Below are positions 25,071 to 33,268 of a DNA stretch of 64,000 nt, one piece after another. This DNA comes from Botryobacter ruber. Its GTDB lineage: Bacteria; Bacteroidota; Bacteroidia; Cytophagales; Hymenobacteraceae. A program made the position numbers and the translations under genes. Position 1 is the first letter of the stretch; each line of letters opens with the position of its first letter. The stretch spans positions 1-64,000 of the forward strand of contig NZ_QCZK02000053.1 in the NCBI RefSeq assembly GCF_003347595.2, given 5' to 3'. Under the pieces are notes generated by a model, which worked only from the letters and a program-made list of their open reading frames with translations, was not told the DNA's origin and made no database searches.

Positions 25071-26024
25071 ATGCCGCTTTTGTCGTCCAGTTTCAGATCG
25101 CCGTTTTACCTGTTTAACGGCCACATGCAAACCATCATACCTGCCCTGTTCAGGCAGGTGGAGGGGGTTACGTATGAGCGGGAGCGGCTTTTTACCCCAG
25201 ACGATGACTTTATTGATGCAGACTGGTCGCGGGTAGGCTCAGATAAACTGCTGATCCTCTCGCACGGGCTGGAGGGCGATACGGAAAGGCCTTATATCAA
25301 GGGCATGGTGAAAGCCTTTAACCAGCGTGGCGTGGATGCGCTGGCCTGGAACTACCGCAGCTGCAGCGGCGAGCCCAACAAATTGCTCCGCTCCTACCAC
25401 CTGGGCGCCACCGACGACCTGGATTTTGTGGTGAAGCACGCGCTGCAGGCAGGCAACTACAGCACCGTCTACCTCGTCGGCTTCAGCGCGGGCGGCAACA
25501 TCAGCCTGAAGTACCTGGGCGAGGCGCCGGAACTGGTGCCGCAGCAGGTAAAGCGGGCCGCCGTTTTTTCGGTACCCATCGACCTGAAAAGCTCTGCTAA
25601 AAAAATTTCGAAAATTTATACCCGCCGCTTCCTGAAGTCGCTGGAGCAAAAGCTGGCGCAGAAAAAGAAGCTGTACCCGGAGGCGCTCGATCTAAGTGAT
25701 TATAATTTGATGTGGTCGTTCCTGGAGTTCGACAACCGCTTTACGGCCCCGATCCATGGCTTTGCGAGTGCCGACGACTATTATGCCCGCTCCAGCTCCA
25801 AGCAGTTCCTGCCAAAGATTAAGGTACCAACGCTGCTGGTGAACGCCCTCAACGACCCATTCCTGGCGAAAGAGTGCTTCCCGGTAAGCGCCGCAGAACA
25901 GAATCCGCACTTTTATTTCGAAGCGCCCGCAGGCGGCGGACACGTGGGCTTTGCCGAAGATTTCAGAAACGATCTTTACTACTCAGAGGCCAGAGCATTG
26001 AAGTTTCTGCTGGAAGAGGAGTAG
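25071..26024 (+). CDS. YheT-family alpha/beta hydrolase
   Basis: This 317-residue serine hydrolase belongs to the YheT/ABHD1-3 family. The nucleophile elbow is VGFSAGGNISLKYLGE (Ser near residue 143), the acid is in VNALNDPFLAKECFP, and the catalytic His is in GGGHVGFAEDF near the C-terminus. The N-terminal FNGHMQTIIPALFRQ and LSHGLEGDTERPYIKGM (oxyanion region) are typical. Eukaryotic relatives act on lipids; bacterial substrates are unknown. It converges with rsmG, and a GGTGGCAG-family repeat fills the 51-nt gap. Confidence 0.9.
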   Translation: MPLLSSSFRSPFYLFNGHMQTIIPALFRQVEGVTYERERLFTPDDDFIDADWSRVGSDKLLILSHGLEGDTERPYIKGMVKAFNQRGVDALAWNYRSCSGEPNKLLRSYHLGATDDLDFVVKHALQAGNYSTVYLVGFSAGGNISLKYLGEAPELVPQQVKRAAVFSVPIDLKSSAKKISKIYTRRFLKSLEQKLAQKKKLYPEALDLSDYNLMWSFLEFDNRFTAPIHGFASADDYYARSSSKQFLPKIKVPTLLVNALNDPFLAKECFPVSAAEQNPHFYFEAPAGGGHVGFAEDFRNDLYYSEARALKFLLEEE

Positions 26025-26040
26025 ATTTGAAGAAAAGAAG

Positions 26041-26075
26041 TCTGCTGCACCTGCCACCACAGCCTCTGCTGCTGC
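26041..26075 (-). repeat. GGTGGCAG-family short repeat, copy 8
   Basis: One of the best copies; plus strand reads CTGCACCTGCCACCACAGCC followed by TCTGCTGCTGC. It directly abuts the rsmG stop codon between two convergent genes. Confidence 0.8.
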
Positions 26076-26714
26076 TTATGGCATCGGCACATACACGACC
26101 TTCTTCGTCTCAAAGAATTCTTCGTTAAAATAATCTTTCAGATCAAACAACTGGGTAATCAAACCCGATTCGGCAATCTCTTCGGTTAAGTCGCCACCTT
26201 TGAGGTAGTAAAGCCCTTTGGTGGGCAAATCGGTTTTCTTGAAGCTGTTGGCTATCCAGGGGTAGAAATTGGCCAGGCGGGTAACGGCACGGCTCACGAC
26301 AAAATCAAACTTTTCACGCACCTGCTCTGCACGCGTGTGAGCGGCTGTTACATTGTGCAGGTGCAGCTCCCGTGCAATCTCCTCCACCACATGGATCTTC
26401 TTCCCGATAGAATCGACCAGGTGAAACCGTACCTCCGGGAACATGACAGCCAATGGCAAGCCTGGTAAACCTCCGCCCGTACCTACATCCAGCACCGCCG
26501 TATGCGCCGGAAACTGCACCACTTTGGCAATACCCAGCGAGTGCAGGATGTGGTGCACGCCCAGTTGGTCGATATCTTTCCGCGAGATCACATTGATTTT
26601 CTCGTTCCACTCCCGGTACAGCTGCCCCATCTGCTCATACTTTTCCAGTTGATCATCGGTTAACTCCGGGAAGTAACCCGCAAGCAGTGTTCGTATAGCA
26701 GTTGTGTGTGGCAT
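26076..26714 (-). CDS. rsmG: 16S rRNA (guanine-527 N7)-methyltransferase
   Basis: This 212-residue SAM-dependent enzyme methylates G527 of 16S rRNA; in other bacteria its loss gives low-level streptomycin resistance. The SAM loop is VLDVGTGGGLPGLPLAVMFP, followed by FHLVDSIGKK. The N-terminal WNEKINVISRKDIDQLGVHH and VVSRAVTRLANFYPW are family hallmarks. The GGTTCAGACA end of composite repeat CE5 lies only a few bases before the start codon. It converges with the YheT-like gene. Confidence 0.95.
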   Translation of the reverse strand: MPHTTAIRTLLAGYFPELTDDQLEKYEQMGQLYREWNEKINVISRKDIDQLGVHHILHSLGIAKVVQFPAHTAVLDVGTGGGLPGLPLAVMFPEVRFHLVDSIGKKIHVVEEIARELHLHNVTAAHTRAEQVREKFDFVVSRAVTRLANFYPWIANSFKKTDLPTKGLYYLKGGDLTEEIAESGLITQLFDLKDYFNEEFFETKKVVYVPMP

Positions 26715-26716
26715 GT

Positions 26717-26962
26717 AGTTGTCTGAACCTTTGATTTACGGTGATTTTTATGATTTACCTGATTTTGATCGTACACGATTAATCGTCAGAATCAGGATTT
26801 ACGGAATATTAGAATTATCAGGATTGGAGTTGTTTGTAGCCCGTACAGGCTCGTGGTTCGTGCAGGAGACGCGGTGCCCGTTTCTCTACAGCCATACCCC
26901 CTACCTTTCAACCTCTTAAACTCTCTAACTCCTAAACTTTCTAACTCCCAAACTCTCAAATC
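26717..26962 (-). repeat. Composite intergenic repeat CE5
   Basis: It fills the gap from downstream of the sigma factor gene to the rsmG start (26715-27061, otherwise empty apart from a hairpin at 26996). On the minus strand: 8-nt-period array (26962-26895), GAGACGCG...-type hairpin with a decayed arm (26866-26886), no GGGTTGAA hairpin, then AATC arrays ending GGTTCAGACA at about 26722. Confidence 0.75.
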
Positions 26963-26995
26963 CAACAGCAAATTTAGCAATACTTCTGAAAGAAC

Positions 26996-27030
26996 GAAGC
27001 CCCGGCTACAATGGCAGTGGCCGGGGCTTC
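26996..27030 (-). terminator. GC-rich hairpin after the sigma factor gene
   Basis: Perfect 11-bp stem GAAGCCCCGGC/GCCGGGGCTTC, 32 nt past the stop. The trailing T-run is weak (GTTCTTTC), so it may terminate poorly or act as a 3'-end stabiliser. Confidence 0.6.
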
Positions 27031-27061
27031 TAATCAATAATCAACCTTATTTCAATATTTT

Positions 27062-27670
27062 CTAAATCAGATGTTTTTTGTTCTTCACCATGTCATAGAG
27101 CAGCTCGCGGGCGCGGTGCAGTTGTGCTTTCACGGTGCCGAGCGGTGCATTTAGCTCTGTGGCTATTTCTTCGTAGCTTAGTTCGTTGAAGTAACGCAGT
27201 GTTACGAGTTTCTGGTATTTTTCGGGCAGCTTGGCCACCACGTACTGCATAATCTCGATCTTCTGGTTCTTAATAGCTTCTTCCTGCGGATTCAGGTTTT
27301 TGTCCTTGAAGTCGATGGTGATCTCGTCGCCATTGTCAATTTTAATAGCCGAGTCGATGGACATGGTTTTGATCCGGTTCTTACGGATAAAGTCGATGCA
27401 GTTGTTGGTGGCGATCCGGAAAAGCCAGGTACTAAAGGCGTACTCCGGGTTAAACTTGTGCAGGTTGCGGAATGCTTTGGCAAAAGCCTCAATGGTCAGG
27501 TCTTCGGCATCGTCGGGATTGCGCACCATTTTCAGCACCACGTGGTACACAGGCTTTTTATAGATACTCATTAATTCGGCATACGCTTTCTCGTCGTGTT
27601 CTTCAACGGCAGCCTGAATTAACTTAAAGTCGTGTTTCGCTTTTGCGGAGAATTGTTTATTTACTTCCAT
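27062..27670 (-). CDS. ECF RNA polymerase sigma factor
   Basis: This 202-residue sigma-70 family protein has regions 2 and 4 only. Region 2 includes NPDDAEDLTIEAFAKAFRNL and the -10 recognition helix FSTWLFRIATNNCIDFIRK (about residues 75-95). Region 4 is LPEKYQKLVTLRYFNELSYE then IATELNAPLGTVKAQLHRAR, a helix-turn-helix. The linker carries an unusual acidic IDNGDEITIDFKDKN insert. No anti-sigma gene is adjacent. Its start overlaps the end of the upstream glycosyltransferase gene by 10 nt, so the two are coupled. The regulon is unknown. Confidence 0.92.
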   Translation of the reverse strand: MEVNKQFSAKAKHDFKLIQAAVEEHDEKAYAELMSIYKKPVYHVVLKMVRNPDDAEDLTIEAFAKAFRNLHKFNPEYAFSTWLFRIATNNCIDFIRKNRIKTMSIDSAIKIDNGDEITIDFKDKNLNPQEEAIKNQKIEIMQYVVAKLPEKYQKLVTLRYFNELSYEEIATELNAPLGTVKAQLHRARELLYDMVKNKKHLI

Positions 27671-28764
27671 CTGATTTTCTTAAACATTAATACAGAAACC
27701 CCAAGGAACAGGTAGTTAAAAAAATAGACCACATCCAGAACAGGCAACAGCAGCAATGGTATCTTCTCTTCGAGCCTGCGGGCAGCCAGTGCATACACCG
27801 GCAACACGATCAAATACCTGAGAGCAACTATGGCGGCCAATATAGCTAAATAGCTATAAAAAAAGGGAGTCACTAGTAATAGTACGTAAAAAAGAATATT
27901 ACAAACAACAAATGTCCCGATTCTTATTCTTACGTCCCGCTTATATACCCTCCCGACAGACATGTGCCTTCTTTTCTGGACAAGCCACTCCCGAAACGTC
28001 TTTTTGGGAATACTAACTGTCTGCGCTTCCTTGTTAATAACAATACTTACTTTACTATTGTTTGCGGCATCGCGAATGAACAGGTCATCATCGCCACCGG
28101 TAATTTTAATATGGGATGCAAATCCTTTGTTTCTAAAGAAACACGCTTTGGTATAAGATAAGTTTCGGCCGACGCCCATATAGGCGTGTCCCTTATTTGC
28201 TTGAGACAAATACTGAATTGCGGTCAGGAAGGTTTCATATCTGATGAGATGATTTAAAAAACCTTTCAGTTGCACGTAGGGCGAGTATCCCAGCACCACA
28301 TCGGCGCCTGTTGCATAGCCATTTTGCACTTTCGCTATCCAATGGCTGCTGCAGGGGCGGCAGTCGGCGTCGGTAAACAGCAGATGTTCGTACTTTGCGG
28401 CCCTGATGCCCAGTGCCAGTGCATATTTTTTAGCGTTCAGGTATTCCGGTGTTTTCTGAATGGTGACAATTTTAATGAAAGGATACTGCTTGGCCAGCTC
28501 GTACAGGTAAAATTCGGTGTCGTCGTCGGAACGGTCGTCTACCACCACCAGCTCGTATTCCGGGTATTCCTGGTCCAGCAGCAGGGGCAGGAGCTCCATC
28601 AGGTTCTCCAGTTCGTTATGCGCCGCCACGATAACAGAAACAGGTTTTCGCTCGGATGTTTCCGGGTCGCTGTATTTGGTTAACGGCAAAAAGTAGTATA
28701 AATTATAATAAAGTTGCACCAGCACACAAAAAGCCAGCGCCCCCAGGAGTATAGGTACGATCAA
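27661..28764 (-). CDS. Membrane glycosyltransferase family 2
   Basis: This 367-residue GT-A enzyme has one N-terminal membrane segment (about residues 2-22) and two to three near the C-terminus (about 285-355), so it is inner-membrane bound. The nucleotide-sugar site is shown by PVSVIVAAHNELENLMELLP, LVVVDDRSDDDTEFYL, and the DxD-like FTDADCRP. A QKRRHMSVGR piece resembles the QxxRW product-binding motif of processive enzymes. The start is TTG: a stop codon lies two codons upstream, and the next ATG is far inside the conserved domain. It precedes, and overlaps by 10 nt, the ECF sigma factor. The sugar and acceptor are unknown. Confidence 0.88.
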   Translation of the reverse strand: MIVPILLGALAFCVLVQLYYNLYYFLPLTKYSDPETSERKPVSVIVAAHNELENLMELLPLLLDQEYPEYELVVVDDRSDDDTEFYLYELAKQYPFIKIVTIQKTPEYLNAKKYALALGIRAAKYEHLLFTDADCRPCSSHWIAKVQNGYATGADVVLGYSPYVQLKGFLNHLIRYETFLTAIQYLSQANKGHAYMGVGRNLSYTKACFFRNKGFASHIKITGGDDDLFIRDAANNSKVSIVINKEAQTVSIPKKTFREWLVQKRRHMSVGRVYKRDVRIRIGTFVVCNILFYVLLLVTPFFYSYLAILAAIVALRYLIVLPVYALAARRLEEKIPLLLLPVLDVVYFFNYLFLGVSVLMFKKIRWK

Positions 28765-29139
28765 ATTTTAGCAGTTAAATGGTTGAATGGCTTAATTGTT
28801 AAATTGTTTGCAAGCGCCTCCCTTTGGTTACCGTCGGCACGTTAAAATTTCTAATTTCTTCCAAGGAAGCGCCAAAATTAGCCATTCTTCAGCCAATTAC
28901 AAGCCACTTCTACATGAACAATTCAGGAGAGGACACCAACCTACAACAACTAAAACCAGGAAAACCGGCACATTAACACATTCACCAATTAGCGCCTTAA
29001 AAAAATGGTTTGTGGCAGGGTAGTTTGTATCTTTGCGGGTTCAAAAACAAGCATCAGCAGGCAGCACACAAACTGGTAACGAAACCGACAGCTGCCTGTG
29101 GCGTTATTTTTGTAGCTATAACGCCGGCACTCTAACACT
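28765..29139. other. Divergent gap between the glycosyltransferase and tgt
   Basis: No gene is seen. At 28774-28810 there is an 8-nt-period array (ATGGTTGA ATGGCTTA ATTGTTAA ATTGTTTG). TATCTTTG at 29028-29035 fits TAnnTTTG and has TTTG 15 nt upstream, a spacing shorter than ideal, so it is only a tentative tgt promoter. Confidence 0.5.
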
Positions 29140-30270
29140 ATGCAATTTACATTAGTCGCAAACGATACACAGTCCAAAGCCCGTGCGGGGGTGGTGCAAA
29201 CCGAGCATGGCGCCATCGAAACGCCCATCTTTATGCCGGTAGGTACGGCAGGCACTGTTAAAGCAGTACACCAGCGCGAGCTGAAGGAAGATGTGAAGGC
29301 CGAAATAATCCTGGGCAACACGTACCACCTGTACCTGCGCCCGGGCCTGAACGTGCTGGAGCAGGCAGGCGGACTGCACAAGTTTAACGGCTGGGACCGC
29401 CCCATCCTCACCGACAGCGGCGGCTACCAGGTTTTTTCGCTGGCTGGCACGCGAAAGATAAAAGAAGACGGTGTGAAGTTTAAATCGCACATCGACGGCT
29501 CTACGCTGCACTTTACCCCGGAAAACGTAATGGACACGCAGCGTACCATCGGGGCCGACATTATCATGGCCTTCGACGAGTGCACCCCCTACCCCTGCGA
29601 CTACACCTACGCCAAAAACTCAATGGAGCGCACACACCGCTGGCTGCAGCGCTGCGTCGACCGCTTCGACAGCACCGAACCGAAATACGGGTACAACCAG
29701 ACGCTCTTCCCGATTGTGCAGGGCAGCACCTACAAAGACCTGCGGGCAAAATCGGCAGAGACCATTGCTTCTTTCGGACGGGAAGGAAACGCCATCGGCG
29801 GCTTGTCGGTGGGCGAACCGGCCGAGATGATGTACGAGATGACGGAGCTGGTGTGCGACATCCTGCCAAAGGACAAGCCGCGTTACCTGATGGGCGTAGG
29901 CACACCGGCCAACATCCTCGAAAACATTGCGCTGGGCGTGGATATGTTCGACTGCGTGCTCCCCACCCGCAATGCCCGCAACGGCATGCTTTTTACAACA
30001 CAAGGAATCATTAATATCCGTAACCAGAAGTGGGCAAACGACCACACGCCGATAGATGCGGAACTGGGTGGCTATGCAAGCACTTTTTACAGCAAAGCCT
30101 ACCTGCGCCACCTGGTGCACAGCACCGAAATGCTGGGCGCGCAGATATCGAGCGTGCATAACCTGACGTTCTACCTGTGGCTGGTAAAGCAGGCTCGCCA
30201 GCAGATCCTGAACGGAACTTTCCGGGACTGGAAAGATTTAATGGTAAAGAAACTGATGACAAGACTTTAA
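29140..30270 (+). CDS. tgt: Queuine/preQ1 tRNA-ribosyltransferase
   Basis: This 376-residue TIM-barrel enzyme exchanges guanine 34 for preQ1 in tRNAs with GUN anticodons. Family pieces are ARAGVVQTEHGAIETPIFMP, LGNTYHLYLRPG, TDSGGYQVFSL with the general-base Asp, MAFDECTPYPCDY, GGLSVGEP, MGVGTP, and DCVLPTRNARNG with the nucleophile Asp. The usual C-terminal CxCxxC zinc ligands are absent: the aligned stretch is DAELGGYASTFYSKAYLRH; the fourth ligand His (SVHNL) is kept. From memory, this loss is shared by other Bacteroidota enzymes. The gene is followed, after an inverted repeat, by lptG. Confidence 0.95.
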   Translation: MQFTLVANDTQSKARAGVVQTEHGAIETPIFMPVGTAGTVKAVHQRELKEDVKAEIILGNTYHLYLRPGLNVLEQAGGLHKFNGWDRPILTDSGGYQVFSLAGTRKIKEDGVKFKSHIDGSTLHFTPENVMDTQRTIGADIIMAFDECTPYPCDYTYAKNSMERTHRWLQRCVDRFDSTEPKYGYNQTLFPIVQGSTYKDLRAKSAETIASFGREGNAIGGLSVGEPAEMMYEMTELVCDILPKDKPRYLMGVGTPANILENIALGVDMFDCVLPTRNARNGMLFTTQGIINIRNQKWANDHTPIDAELGGYASTFYSKAYLRHLVHSTEMLGAQISSVHNLTFYLWLVKQARQQILNGTFRDWKDLMVKKLMTRL

Positions 30271-30274
30271 ATTA

Positions 30275-30412
30275 GTTAAGAGTTAAAAGTTATGAGTTAA
30301 GAGTTGTTATCTTCTGTAAGGATAAGCCTTACTTGCTACAGCAGCAGGCAGACCTGCTAACATGTATAGTAAAACCAACTCAAATTTCCACTCATAACTT
30401 TTAACTCTTAAC
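30275..30412. repeat. 23-bp perfect inverted repeat of 7-nt-period arrays
   Basis: Arms 30275-30297 and 30390-30412 are exact reverse complements built from GAGTTAA-like units. They bracket about 92 nt that hold a GTAAGG...CCTTAC stem and GCAGG...CCTGC pairing. It fills the tgt-lptG gap and could form a large hairpin in the transcript. Confidence 0.85.
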
Positions 30413-30426
30413 TCATAACTTTAAAA

Positions 30427-31503
30427 ATGAAGTTACTCGATAAGTATATCCTGAAGAAATTCCTCACCACCTATGTGTTTGTGGTGCTGATACTGGTGGC
30501 GATTATCTGCGTGATTGATTTTACGGAGAAAAACGACGACTTTATCAAGAACAATGTATCGGCTCATGAGATTTTCTTCGACTATTACCTGAACCTGATC
30601 CCGTTCTATGCCAACATGCTCAGCCCGATCACGGTGTTTATTGCGACTGTTTTTGTTACGGCCAAACTGGCGGCACATACCGAGATAGTGGCTATCCTGA
30701 GCAGCGGCGTCAGCTTTAAACGCTTACTGGTGCCGTACATTATTGGCGCTTCCCTTATTGGTGTGATGATCTTCGGCCTGATCGGGTGGGTGATTCCGAA
30801 TGCGAACAAAAAGAGTGTGGCCTTCCAGGTAAAGTATATCAAGAGCCCGTTTACCTACGAAGGACGCAACATCCACATGAAAATTGCGCCTGATACCTAT
30901 GCCTACATGGAAAGCTATAATAACACGCACCATGTGGGTTATAACTTTGCCTTAGAAACCATAGAAGGCACCACCCTTAAAAAGAAGCTCACCACCTACT
31001 ACATCTCCTGGAAACCGGAAATCGAAAAGTGGCACATGGACAACTACACGCTCCGCACTTTCGACGGCGAAAAGGAAACGCTTTACAAAGGAACCGCGCT
31101 CGACACTACGCTGAACATGTACCCCAAGGATTTCGAAAGCACCTACAAACTGGAGCAGACCATGACCCTGACGGAGCTGAACAAGTTTATCCGGCAGAAG
31201 AAAGAGCGCGGCGCAGACGACATCGAAACCTACCTGATCGAGAAGTACGAGCGGTACAGCTACCCCTTTGCCATCATCATTCTTACCGTCATTGGTGTGA
31301 TTGTAAGTGCGCGTAAGGCGAGAGGGGGCGTGGGCGTGCAGATTGCCTTAGGGTTCTTCCTGGCCTTCGTGTTCATTATCTTCGTGATCACCAGCCGCAG
31401 TTTGGCGCAGGTAGGAGACCTGGCACCGCAGTATGCGGCCTGGGTACCGACATTTATTTTTACCGGCATTGGTTTCTTACTCTACCGTTACATTCCCCGT
31501 TAA
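30427..31503 (+). CDS. lptG: LptF/LptG-family permease
   Basis: This 358-residue inner-membrane subunit of the LptB2FG exporter extracts lipopolysaccharide for transport to the outer membrane. Three N-terminal membrane segments (about residues 12-32, 60-80, 95-118) and three C-terminal ones (about 265-285, 295-315, 325-355) flank a periplasmic beta-jellyroll domain. LLDKYILKKFLTTYVFVVLI and ILSSGVSFKRLLVPYI, the coupling-helix region, are typical of YjgP/YjgQ proteins. LptG rather than LptF is a guess. The stop overlaps the next start (TAATG). Confidence 0.88.
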   Translation: MKLLDKYILKKFLTTYVFVVLILVAIICVIDFTEKNDDFIKNNVSAHEIFFDYYLNLIPFYANMLSPITVFIATVFVTAKLAAHTEIVAILSSGVSFKRLLVPYIIGASLIGVMIFGLIGWVIPNANKKSVAFQVKYIKSPFTYEGRNIHMKIAPDTYAYMESYNNTHHVGYNFALETIEGTTLKKKLTTYYISWKPEIEKWHMDNYTLRTFDGEKETLYKGTALDTTLNMYPKDFESTYKLEQTMTLTELNKFIRQKKERGADDIETYLIEKYERYSYPFAIIILTVIGVIVSARKARGGVGVQIALGFFLAFVFIIFVITSRSLAQVGDLAPQYAAWVPTFIFTGIGFLLYRYIPR

Positions 31504-32453
31504 TGCCACGTCTTAAAGATTACCTGGAGCTCCACTTTATCATATTCCTGTGGGGCTTCACCGCCATCCTGGGCAAGCTGATCAGCATCCCAACCGTAGA
31601 ACTGGTTTTCCTGCGAACACTGATTACGGCTGTGGCACTTGGCGCCATCATTTACCAGCGGGGCACCCGCTTCCGGTTGGGCTGGCGTGCCGGTCTCTCC
31701 ATTATGGGCGTTGGGTTGATGATTGCCGCACACTGGATTCTTTTTTTCACCTCGGCACGGGTGGCTTCGGTGTCTATCTGCCTGGCTGGTTTGGCAACAT
31801 GCAGCCTCTGGACCGCCATCCTGGAGCCGGTGTTCACAAAGAAAAGAGTGAAGCCCCACGAGATCTTGCTGGCCCTGCTCATCATGCTGGGGCTCTACAT
31901 CATTTTCCGGTTTGAATTCGACCATGCAGTGGGTATAACCATGGCGGTTGGTTCTGCTTTGTTTGGCTCTCTTTTTACGATCATCAATGCCCGGCTGGCC
32001 AAAGTATACCCTTCCACCACCATCTCCTGCTACGAAATGATCGGTGCCTGCATCGGCACGCTGCTGTTCTTCCCGCTGTACATGTCCTTGTTTGCAACCG
32101 ACGGAAAACTCGACTTCAGCCTTGGCCTGAATGACTGGCTGTTCCTGCTGGTGCTTACCTTAGCCTGCACCGTATACGCCTACACAGCCGCAGTTCGCCT
32201 GATGCAGAAAATTACCGCGTACGCCATGAACCTGACCGTCAACCTGGAACCTGTTTATGGCATCATGCTGGCCTGGTTTATTTTTGATGAAGATAAGCAG
32301 CTATCGGTGGGTTTTTATTACGGCGCAGGTGTTATTCTACTGAGTGTCTTTATTTACCCGGTGCTTGATACTTATGCAGAACGCAGGGTAAAGCGAAAAG
32401 CAGAACAGTTAAAGCACGCCTTCCCAAACAAGATAGTGATTGGGAAAGACTAG
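31503..32453 (+). CDS. EamA-type (DMT superfamily) transporter
   Basis: This 316-residue protein has ten predicted membrane segments arranged as two EamA repeats. The first repeat begins ELHFIIFLWGFTAILGKLIS, with FLRTLITAVALGAIIY; the second begins ITMAVGSALFGSLFTIINAR. The last segments contain YTAAVRLMQKITAYAMNLTV and LEPVYGIMLAWFIF, the usual EamA end pattern. Members export amino acids, nucleotides or other metabolites, and the substrate cannot be read here. It starts inside the lptG stop codon (TAATG), indicating coupling. Its 3' end overlaps the convergent ispE gene by 45 nt. Confidence 0.88.
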   Translation: MPRLKDYLELHFIIFLWGFTAILGKLISIPTVELVFLRTLITAVALGAIIYQRGTRFRLGWRAGLSIMGVGLMIAAHWILFFTSARVASVSICLAGLATCSLWTAILEPVFTKKRVKPHEILLALLIMLGLYIIFRFEFDHAVGITMAVGSALFGSLFTIINARLAKVYPSTTISCYEMIGACIGTLLFFPLYMSLFATDGKLDFSLGLNDWLFLLVLTLACTVYAYTAAVRLMQKITAYAMNLTVNLEPVYGIMLAWFIFDEDKQLSVGFYYGAGVILLSVFIYPVLDTYAERRVKRKAEQLKHAFPNKIVIGKD

Positions 32454-33218
32454 GTTTGCGCGAACGTCTCCTTTAAACAAAGCATACACAGCCGACCCGG
32501 AACCGGTCATGGAGGCAAAGGCAGCACCGGCTTCGTACAGGTTTTCCTTCAGAGCTGCCAGCTCCGGGTATTTCGGAAACAGCGCCGTTTCAAAATCATT
32601 TTTAAGTGTATGCTTCCAGGTATGCACCCCCTGCTTCAGCACGTCGGTTATGCTTACAGTTGGTTCTGTTGGCCTGATGCTGCCGTACGCTTCGGCCGTT
32701 GTAATGTGAATACCCGGATAGACAACCACGCAGGCATATCCGCTTAAATCCAGTTCAATGGGCGTAAACACATCGCCTTTCTCCGTTGCCAGTACCGGTT
32801 TGTTCCGGATAAAGAAGGCACAGTCGCTGCCGAGGGTGCGGGCATAGTCTTCCAGTTCATCCTCGGTTAGCTTTAGTTCAAAGAGCTGGTTCAGCAGCTT
32901 CAGGGCGAAAGCAGCATCGGCAGAGCCTCCTCCCAGTCCGGCACCCATCGGGATAACCTTATGCAGGTGCATCTGCACGGGCGGCAGTCCGTACTTTTCC
33001 TGCAGCAGTTTGTAGGCCTTCAGGCACAGGTTCGTGTCCGGGTTACCAGGCACAGGCAAACCGCTCATGGTAAAATTCAGCTCAGGCGCAGGCAGCACCT
33101 CCAGCGCATCGCACCACTTCACCGGGTAAAACACCGATTCTAAATTATGAAAGCCATCCGGTCGTTTTGCCGTAACAAACAACCCCAGGTTTATCTTCGC
33201 ATTCGGAAAATCAAGCAT
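32409..33218 (-). CDS. ispE: 4-diphosphocytidyl-2-C-methyl-D-erythritol kinase
   Basis: This 269-residue GHMP kinase of the non-mevalonate isoprenoid pathway phosphorylates CDP-ME. The N-terminal FPNAKINLGLFVTAKRPDGF holds the catalytic Lys region. The GHMP ATP loop is PMGAGLGGGSADAAF (about residues 92-106), and SDCAFFI carries the catalytic Asp. The C-terminal MTGSGSAVYALF is also standard. Its last 45 nt overlap the EamA transporter on the opposite strand. Both reading frames look intact to their ends. Upstream lies composite repeat CE6. Confidence 0.95.
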   Translation of the reverse strand: MLDFPNAKINLGLFVTAKRPDGFHNLESVFYPVKWCDALEVLPAPELNFTMSGLPVPGNPDTNLCLKAYKLLQEKYGLPPVQMHLHKVIPMGAGLGGGSADAAFALKLLNQLFELKLTEDELEDYARTLGSDCAFFIRNKPVLATEKGDVFTPIELDLSGYACVVVYPGIHITTAEAYGSIRPTEPTVSITDVLKQGVHTWKHTLKNDFETALFPKYPELAALKENLYEAGAAFASMTGSGSAVYALFKGDVRANLVFPNHYLVWEGVL

Positions 33219-33268
33219 AGGTGCAAAAATAGTTATTGGTGGTTAGTTATCTGTTATTGGGGAGGAAA

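Noticed and set aside
30275..30412. Possible CRISPR-like array
   Set aside because: Units are 7 nt, degenerate and without spacers; no cas genes are in the window.
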